Source: Lachnospiraceae bacterium (GTDB taxonomy: Bacteria > Bacillota > Clostridia > Lachnospirales > Lachnospiraceae). Taken from it: a stretch of DNA of 9,797 nucleotides. The position numbers and the translations under genes were made by a program. Location of the stretch: the NCBI GenBank assembly GCA_900766925.1, contig CAAFXG010000032.1, positions 1-9,797 of the forward strand, given 5' to 3'. The notes under the pieces were generated by a model. The model did no database searches. It saw only the letters and a list, made by a program, of their open reading frames with translations, and was not told where the DNA came from. Positions 6,075 to 9,797 of the stretch are shown in pieces. Numbering within the stretch: position 1 is the first letter of the stretch; each line of letters starts with the position of its first letter.

Positions 6075-7970
6075 ATGACAAATTATAATGATGATACGAG
6101 GGCTTGGATTACAAGTAGAGCCGGGATTATAGATTCTCATGTGTACGATGGGCAAGTTTGCTATATAACAGGCTTATTGTATATGGGGATAATCTCTACT
6201 TTGCTGTGCTCTGCAATGTTTATATTTTCCTCATGCACAAATCATGATGATGTTGTGATTTATTCAATAGAGCATGATGAATCTGACGTGATAAAGCAAC
6301 CTTTGATAGATTGGACTATTTTTGGTGCATTATCTTCTAAAGAGGATTCCTTGTATGCTGATTCCTTTATATCTTCACCATCTTACTTTATGGAAAAGTG
6401 CAAGGCGGATACAGCAAGAACGTATTTGTTTTCAGGAAACTATCACCCCTTATACAATCAGCTTGACCTTAGAGAAGTATATGGTATTCTTCCAGAGGAC
6501 ACAACTCACTCATTAGAGGGGAAAGTAACTTATTTGCATTGTGAAATAACTTCGGATGACAATATGACATTATATCTTGAAGTAAAGTCTTCCATGTCTT
6601 ATAATATATTTGTCAATACCGATACTTTGCTCAGGCGTGACATTCAAGGCCTAAACATCTATCCGATGCATCTGAAAAAAGGAAGAAACAGGTGCTTCGT
6701 AAAGTTAAATTGTACAGGAGGAGACTATTCTTTTGAGTCAACTGTATATGACAGTATCAGCATAGCTCGTCTATATGCAGACGGACAAAGTTGTAACATA
6801 ATTTATCCCCAGATAGATTCTGTCAGCCACGTAGTTATGCTCACCAACGCACATCAGAACGTTATTAATTCGCCTGTGTCGTTAAAGTTTTATGATGTGT
6901 ATGGAAAGCCTGTTTCTATGCCTGTGGAATTAAAAAAGGACTCATTTACATACTATGTGGATGGTTTAGAGAACAACACTTCATACATGTGTGAGATGAC
7001 GATATGCGATTATTCCATACGCCAACCCGTGTTGTGTGGCAAAGATGACAACGCATATAAGAAGTTTTCGTTACTTCGGGAAGAACTTTCTGATGGACAT
7101 CCAAGGTCTGCGGAAATTGACCAGTTGCTGTTTCGTCTCAACTTCTTATTAAATCATCCTACTCGTTATGATGGTGACTGGTGGTGGCAGTTCAAAATTT
7201 CTCCCCTAACTTATCAGTTGGAGCACACGCTTAAGCGCTTGGAATGTGTGCGTGGTGAGGATGACACCGAAGCTAATGTGTTGTTTGTCACTTATCGCTC
7301 TGAGATTGATGACAGTCTGCAACGTTATATTTTAGCGCGACCTAACCACATAAATAAGTCTACACCACTACCTCTCGTTGTGGTAATCCGTCCCAACATA
7401 GAAAACCTTCATCATTTCTTTGCCTGCCCGCAATTAGCACGGCAATGGGCTGTCAATCAAATGCAAGCCCTATCGAACAAATACGGATTCCTTATTGTGA
7501 TGCCTGAGATTCGGACGTACCAGCACGAAGACTTGCTTCCAATAGCAGAGGAGGAATTGAAGTTGGTCATAAAGGACATTCAACAACATTATTCCATTGA
7601 CACATCAAGAATGTTTCTGCATGCGAATTGTAGTGGTGGCTACCGTGCTCTGCGATTAGCAACCGACTATCCGAAAATGTTTAAGGCTCTTGCGCTATAT
7701 GCACCGCTTTACCATCGTTCCTTTTCAGATGAATGGTCTAATGAGCACAAGCCTGAACTATTTATAAACAAGCTAAAGAATGTTCCGATGTTCATCCATG
7801 GAGATCCTGTTGATAAGCATAGTCCTTATTCTATATATAAGGATCTCGTTGACGATTGTAAACGTTATGATATACCGTTGACTCTCTCGTTTAAGTTGAA
7901 CTCCGGCAAGTACTACAATGTTGTTCTTGTGGGGGAAGAAGCATTAGACTTTTTTGAAACATTACGGTAA
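6075..7970 (+). CDS. Alpha/beta-hydrolase-like lipoprotein with N-terminal beta-sandwich and eroded active site
   Basis: The 631-residue frame has a hydrophobic segment (31-53) ending FIFSSC (lipobox, C54). The region about 145-212 looks like a jelly-roll or PA14-type domain of the sort found beside esterases (KVTYLHCEIT, NIFVNTDTLL, LKKGRNRCFVKL). An esterase/prolyl-oligopeptidase-type fold runs from about 398: TYRSEIDDSLQRYILARP (406-423), LVVVIRP (434-440), RMFLHANCSGGYRALRLA (512-529) and FIHGDPVD (573-580). The GxSxG elbow reads A517-N-C519-S520-G521-G522, the oxyanion HG is RP, and no His lies in the C-terminal loop after H582, so activity is doubtful. ATG 6075 has AAAGG just upstream but gives an unusually long, uncharged-to-acidic region before the hydrophobic segment. 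ATG 6183 (residue 37) is the alternative. Substrate is unknown; context suggests work with the NVEALA peptides. Confidence 0.72.
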   Translation: MTNYNDDTRAWITSRAGIIDSHVYDGQVCYITGLLYMGIISTLLCSAMFIFSSCTNHDDVVIYSIEHDESDVIKQPLIDWTIFGALSSKEDSLYADSFISSPSYFMEKCKADTARTYLFSGNYHPLYNQLDLREVYGILPEDTTHSLEGKVTYLHCEITSDDNMTLYLEVKSSMSYNIFVNTDTLLRRDIQGLNIYPMHLKKGRNRCFVKLNCTGGDYSFESTVYDSISIARLYADGQSCNIIYPQIDSVSHVVMLTNAHQNVINSPVSLKFYDVYGKPVSMPVELKKDSFTYYVDGLENNTSYMCEMTICDYSIRQPVLCGKDDNAYKKFSLLREELSDGHPRSAEIDQLLFRLNFLLNHPTRYDGDWWWQFKISPLTYQLEHTLKRLECVRGEDDTEANVLFVTYRSEIDDSLQRYILARPNHINKSTPLPLVVVIRPNIENLHHFFACPQLARQWAVNQMQALSNKYGFLIVMPEIRTYQHEDLLPIAEEELKLVIKDIQQHYSIDTSRMFLHANCSGGYRALRLATDYPKMFKALALYAPLYHRSFSDEWSNEHKPELFINKLKNVPMFIHGDPVDKHSPYSIYKDLVDDCKRYDIPLTLSFKLNSGKYYNVVLVGEEALDFFETLR

Positions 7971-7989
7971 TTTAAAGTTAGTTTGACAA

Positions 7990-8001
7990 GGCAATATTGC
8001 C
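7990..8001. repeat. Perfect 12-base palindrome before the second NVEALA gene
   Basis: GGCAATATTGCC is fully self-complementary and lies 25 bases upstream of the ATG at 8027, in the 56-base gap after the hydrolase-like gene. A near -7 element, TAGTTTG (7979-7985, one base short of TAnnTTTG), lies just before it. The site could be an operator or affect translation of the peptide gene. Confidence 0.45.
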
Positions 8002-8026
8002 AAATAACCATAATAAACAGTTTCTA

Positions 8027-8407
8027 ATGAAAAAGAATCTTATTAAGTCCACATTTGTTGTGGCAACTCTTGCCATTGCGGGATATGGTGGAGCCAATGC
8101 GTACAAAACGTTTGCACAGAATGATACTTTTGGTTTGCTTGCAGCAAATATTGAAGCATTAGCTGATGATCCAGAGGGTCAAAACGGTCAATATCCAAGA
8201 TACATTAACAAAACAGATAAAAATCCTTATAAGGAATTTAAGTCTGAAGTTAAAGTTGATACAACAGGAGCAAGTGTGTCTGTCCAGTATACTCGTACTT
8301 GCACGACGTATAATACATACTGCAAAAATACAGGCAGGGAGAACGATATTTGTTATCAATCACTAAATGGAATGACAACAGATTGTGGAAATTGGTCTGA
8401 AAATTAA
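8027..8407 (+). CDS. NVEALA-family exported peptide precursor, second copy
   Basis: From the ATG at 8027 this gives 126 residues: MKKNLIKSTF, a hydrophobic segment (about 10-24) with an AGYGGANA stretch, then GLLAANIEALADDPE, with the NVEALA-type motif NIEALA at 41-46. A TTG ten codons upstream keeps the frame open but adds a non-signal-like tail, so ATG is preferred. The region after the motif is about 80 residues, polar, with KSEVKVDTTGASVSVQYTR (72-90) and four cysteines (C92, C99, C109, C120) that could form two disulphides. It has no obvious similarity to the core of the NVEALA protein at 4495, although the motif sits at the identical residue number. It closes the run that starts at 4049 and precedes the second propeller lipoprotein by 289 bases. 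Confidence 0.8.
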   Translation: MKKNLIKSTFVVATLAIAGYGGANAYKTFAQNDTFGLLAANIEALADDPEGQNGQYPRYINKTDKNPYKEFKSEVKVDTTGASVSVQYTRTCTTYNTYCKNTGRENDICYQSLNGMTTDCGNWSEN

Positions 8408-8436
8408 TTAAAACCAGTTTCTAAATTTCTTATTTA

Positions 8437-8536
8437 TTGGGAGTTAAGGAGCACTTTTTTAGAGGATTGGAATACGATACTCTCTTAAGTGAGCGGTAGA
8501 GCCAAATATCGATATGTGTGGACGTTGGGAGTTAAG
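8437..8536 (+). repeat. Direct repeat TTGGGAGTTAAG (two copies)
   Basis: The 12-base sequence occurs at 8437-8448 and again at 8525-8536, 88 bases apart, in the non-coding stretch between the second NVEALA gene and the second propeller gene. A shorter relative, AGTTAAGC, is at 8619-8626. Between the copies lies a near-palindrome with one mismatched pair (CTCTCTTAAGTGAG, 8480-8493). I see no gene in 8408-8613. Confidence 0.6.
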
Positions 8537-8548
8537 CCATTAATTTTG
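8517..8548 (+). promoter_or_regulatory. Candidate promoter for the second propeller unit
   Basis: TAATTTTG at 8541-8548 fits TAnnTTTG, and TGTG at 8517-8520 is a one-mismatch -33 element with a 20-base spacer. The start would be near 8555, leaving a leader of 60 bases to the small ORF at 8614 or 142 to the propeller gene. The left arm of the inverted repeat lies inside the spacer, where a bound protein would compete with RNA polymerase. Confidence 0.4.
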
Positions 8549-8587
8549 ACATTAAATATGAACTGTAAAGATAATCGGCTTAACTCC
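8528..8587. repeat. Perfect 11-base inverted repeat GGAGTTAAGCC / GGCTTAACTCC
   Basis: The left arm is 8528-8538 and the right arm 8577-8587, separated by 38 AT-rich bases. The left arm overlaps the second copy of the direct repeat. The arms could pair in RNA or be bound by a protein as two opposed sites. A -7-like element (8541-8548) lies between the arms. Confidence 0.65.
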
Positions 8588-8613
8588 TTTACTGTCAATG
8601 CTCTCCATTGCTT

Positions 8614-8700
8614 ATGAAAGTTAAGCTAATTAATATGAATAACAATAAAGCTCCTGATTATGCTTTAATTCTGGAAATAGTTACAATTTCAATACAATGA
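8614..8700 (+). CDS. Possible 28-residue leader ORF overlapping the propeller gene
   Basis: ATG at 8614 opens a frame of 28 codons (MKVKLINMNNNKAPDYALIL, then eight more residues) whose TGA at 8698-8700 overlaps the ATG at 8697 of the next gene as ATGA. An internal ATG at 8635 gives a 21-residue version. I recognise no family. The overlap is the typical arrangement of translational coupling, but the ORF is short enough to be chance in AT-rich DNA, and the downstream gene could instead start at 8703. Confidence 0.25.
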   Translation: MKVKLINMNNNKAPDYALILEIVTISIQ

Positions 8701-9797
8701 TTATGAATAAGTGTAATTTCTTTTTCTGCTTGCTTGCAGTTTTTTACATTAGCTGTAGTAATGATATATCACGAAATCTGATTGATGTTAATCTGGATGC
8801 TCGTTTACCGTTGGAAACTCTTAATGACTATCTGAGCATAGATAGTATTATTCCTATATCTTCCGACGAGTATGCCATATTTCGTTTTGACAAGATTATT
8901 CGTCATGATTCTAATATCTATGTTTTGGACAAAACTCAACAGGCGGTTTTCAAAGTCAATACGTCATCAAAGAGTCTAAAACGGATTGTCAATTTTAGAG
9001 GTGCTGCAAAAAATGAATATATCTCTATTACAGACTTTGCTGTCGATGAGCGTAATAACATTTATGTTTTCGATAGCGATTCCAGAAAGATTAATCAATA
9101 TGATGAAGAAGGAAAGTTCCTCCGCTCGATAAAGGTTGCTTATGGCACCTCTATTGCTCTTTCCAAAGAGAATGAAATTGCTATCAATAGCAACCAATTA
9201 GAAGACAATCAAATTACAGTATATTCTCCTACTGGGGAATTACACTATAGTGTCTTACCCAATTCCCAGCTTCCAAAATATGCGCTTGATGATATCGGCA
9301 GTATTACATCGCAGGAAGACAAAAGCATTTATACCACGCCGTTTGATTTCAATATTTATCAAGCCGATAAGAATTCTAATGCATCATTGGCACTCCTTGA
9401 TTTTGGGAAGTATCAATTTGATGTCAAAGACCTTGAGGGTATAGATTATCAGAAATATCAAAAGTTGTTGCTCGATAATAATGATAAGGTCATGCTCTTA
9501 GATCATATAAGCGCATATAAAAAACTTATATTTCTCTCAACAGACAGGTACGATCAGCTGGTTTATGATAAGGAGAGAAATATTGTAGATGCTTTATCTA
9601 ACGTAGAGGTCCCATATAACATACTATTCGCCACACCACTCTCTGTCAATGCGAATGGACAGTTCTGTACAGCAATAAGTAGTCGAGCCTTAAAAACTTC
9701 GCTTATGCGCGCATGTACCCGCATTACATGTGACAACAGGCCGTATCCCCTCTGTCATGAGCCTCATGATGATCCACCTGACAAGGCACAAAAGGAG
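8697..9797 (+). CDS. 6-bladed beta-propeller lipoprotein (partial, runs off right edge)
   Basis: The frame is open from ATG 8697 through the last base, giving 367 residues without a stop. A second ATG at 8703 is equally possible and gives the more usual MNKCNFFF start. The signal peptide ends FYISC (C20 counted from 8697). Propeller repeats follow: NIYVLDKTQQAVFKVN (73-88), ITDFAVDERNNIYVFD (111-126) and INQYDEEGKFLRSIKV (132-147), matching the Bacteroidales PF17170 type. The GxGPGEY turn reads RGAAKNEY here. The last 30 residues are Cys-, His- and acid-rich (CTRITCDNRPYPLCHEPHDD), an unusual tail for the family, and the gene probably ends soon after the edge. It pairs with the NVEALA gene at 8027 as the first propeller pairs with the one at 4495, though separated by 289 bases with their own repeats. 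Confidence 0.85.
   Translation, partial: MIMNKCNFFFCLLAVFYISCSNDISRNLIDVNLDARLPLETLNDYLSIDSIIPISSDEYAIFRFDKIIRHDSNIYVLDKTQQAVFKVNTSSKSLKRIVNFRGAAKNEYISITDFAVDERNNIYVFDSDSRKINQYDEEGKFLRSIKVAYGTSIALSKENEIAINSNQLEDNQITVYSPTGELHYSVLPNSQLPKYALDDIGSITSQEDKSIYTTPFDFNIYQADKNSNASLALLDFGKYQFDVKDLEGIDYQKYQKLLLDNNDKVMLLDHISAYKKLIFLSTDRYDQLVYDKERNIVDALSNVEVPYNILFATPLSVNANGQFCTAISSRALKTSLMRACTRITCDNRPYPLCHEPHDDPPDKAQKE

Noticed and set aside
7997..8026. TTG start extending the second NVEALA protein by ten residues
   Set aside because: It would put PNNHNKQFL in front of a normal MKKNL signal start, and the ATG aligns the motif with the first NVEALA protein.

Overview
The window looks like an accessory region of a gut- or oral-type Bacteroidales genome (Bacteroides or Prevotella/Segatella-like). 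Three things point there: promoters matching the Bacteroidetes pattern TTTG(-33)/TAnnTTTG(-7), protein families largely restricted to that order (NVEALA peptides, DUF3244, 6-bladed beta-propeller lipoproteins, AAA-ATPase-like/PD-(D/E)XK proteins), and A-rich leaders in place of strong Shine-Dalgarno sites. Assignment below order is inference.

Layout. Bases 1-404 hold the end of an insertion sequence, with the N-terminal part of a transposase reading out of the window on the minus strand. Bases 469-2090 hold a promoter and a complete AAA-ATPase-like/PD-(D/E)XK protein; the promoter fixes its start at 528. At 2126-3889 is a membrane-anchored TPR protein with a cytoplasmic HTH-like C-terminus, a likely one-component sensor-regulator. 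A good promoter at 3994-4025 starts a same-strand run with gaps of 56-100 bases: a secreted DUF3244 protein (4049-4408), a Cys-rich NVEALA peptide (4495-4812), a 6-bladed beta-propeller lipoprotein (4913-6001), an alpha/beta-hydrolase-like lipoprotein with an eroded active site (6075-7970) and a second NVEALA peptide (8027-8407). A 289-base non-coding stretch carries repeated GGAGTTAAG-type motifs around a candidate promoter. A 28-residue ORF then overlaps, by ATGA, a second beta-propeller lipoprotein (8697 to beyond the right edge).

How the genes may work together. The most interesting part is 2126-9797. Two small exported precursors share a leader with NIEALS/NIEALA at the identical residue position (41-46) but have unrelated Cys-containing cores. 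They alternate with large surface or periplasmic lipoproteins, downstream of a sensor that appears to have a periplasmic TPR domain and a cytoplasmic DNA-binding end. A secreted-peptide system with its own handling lipoproteins and regulator would fit, but the biochemical role of NVEALA peptides is not shown by this sequence. Base composition shifts too: the sampled row 1501-1560 has 29 G/C of 60, the row 5461-5520 only 14. The NVEALA/propeller cluster may therefore have a different history from the ATPase gene.
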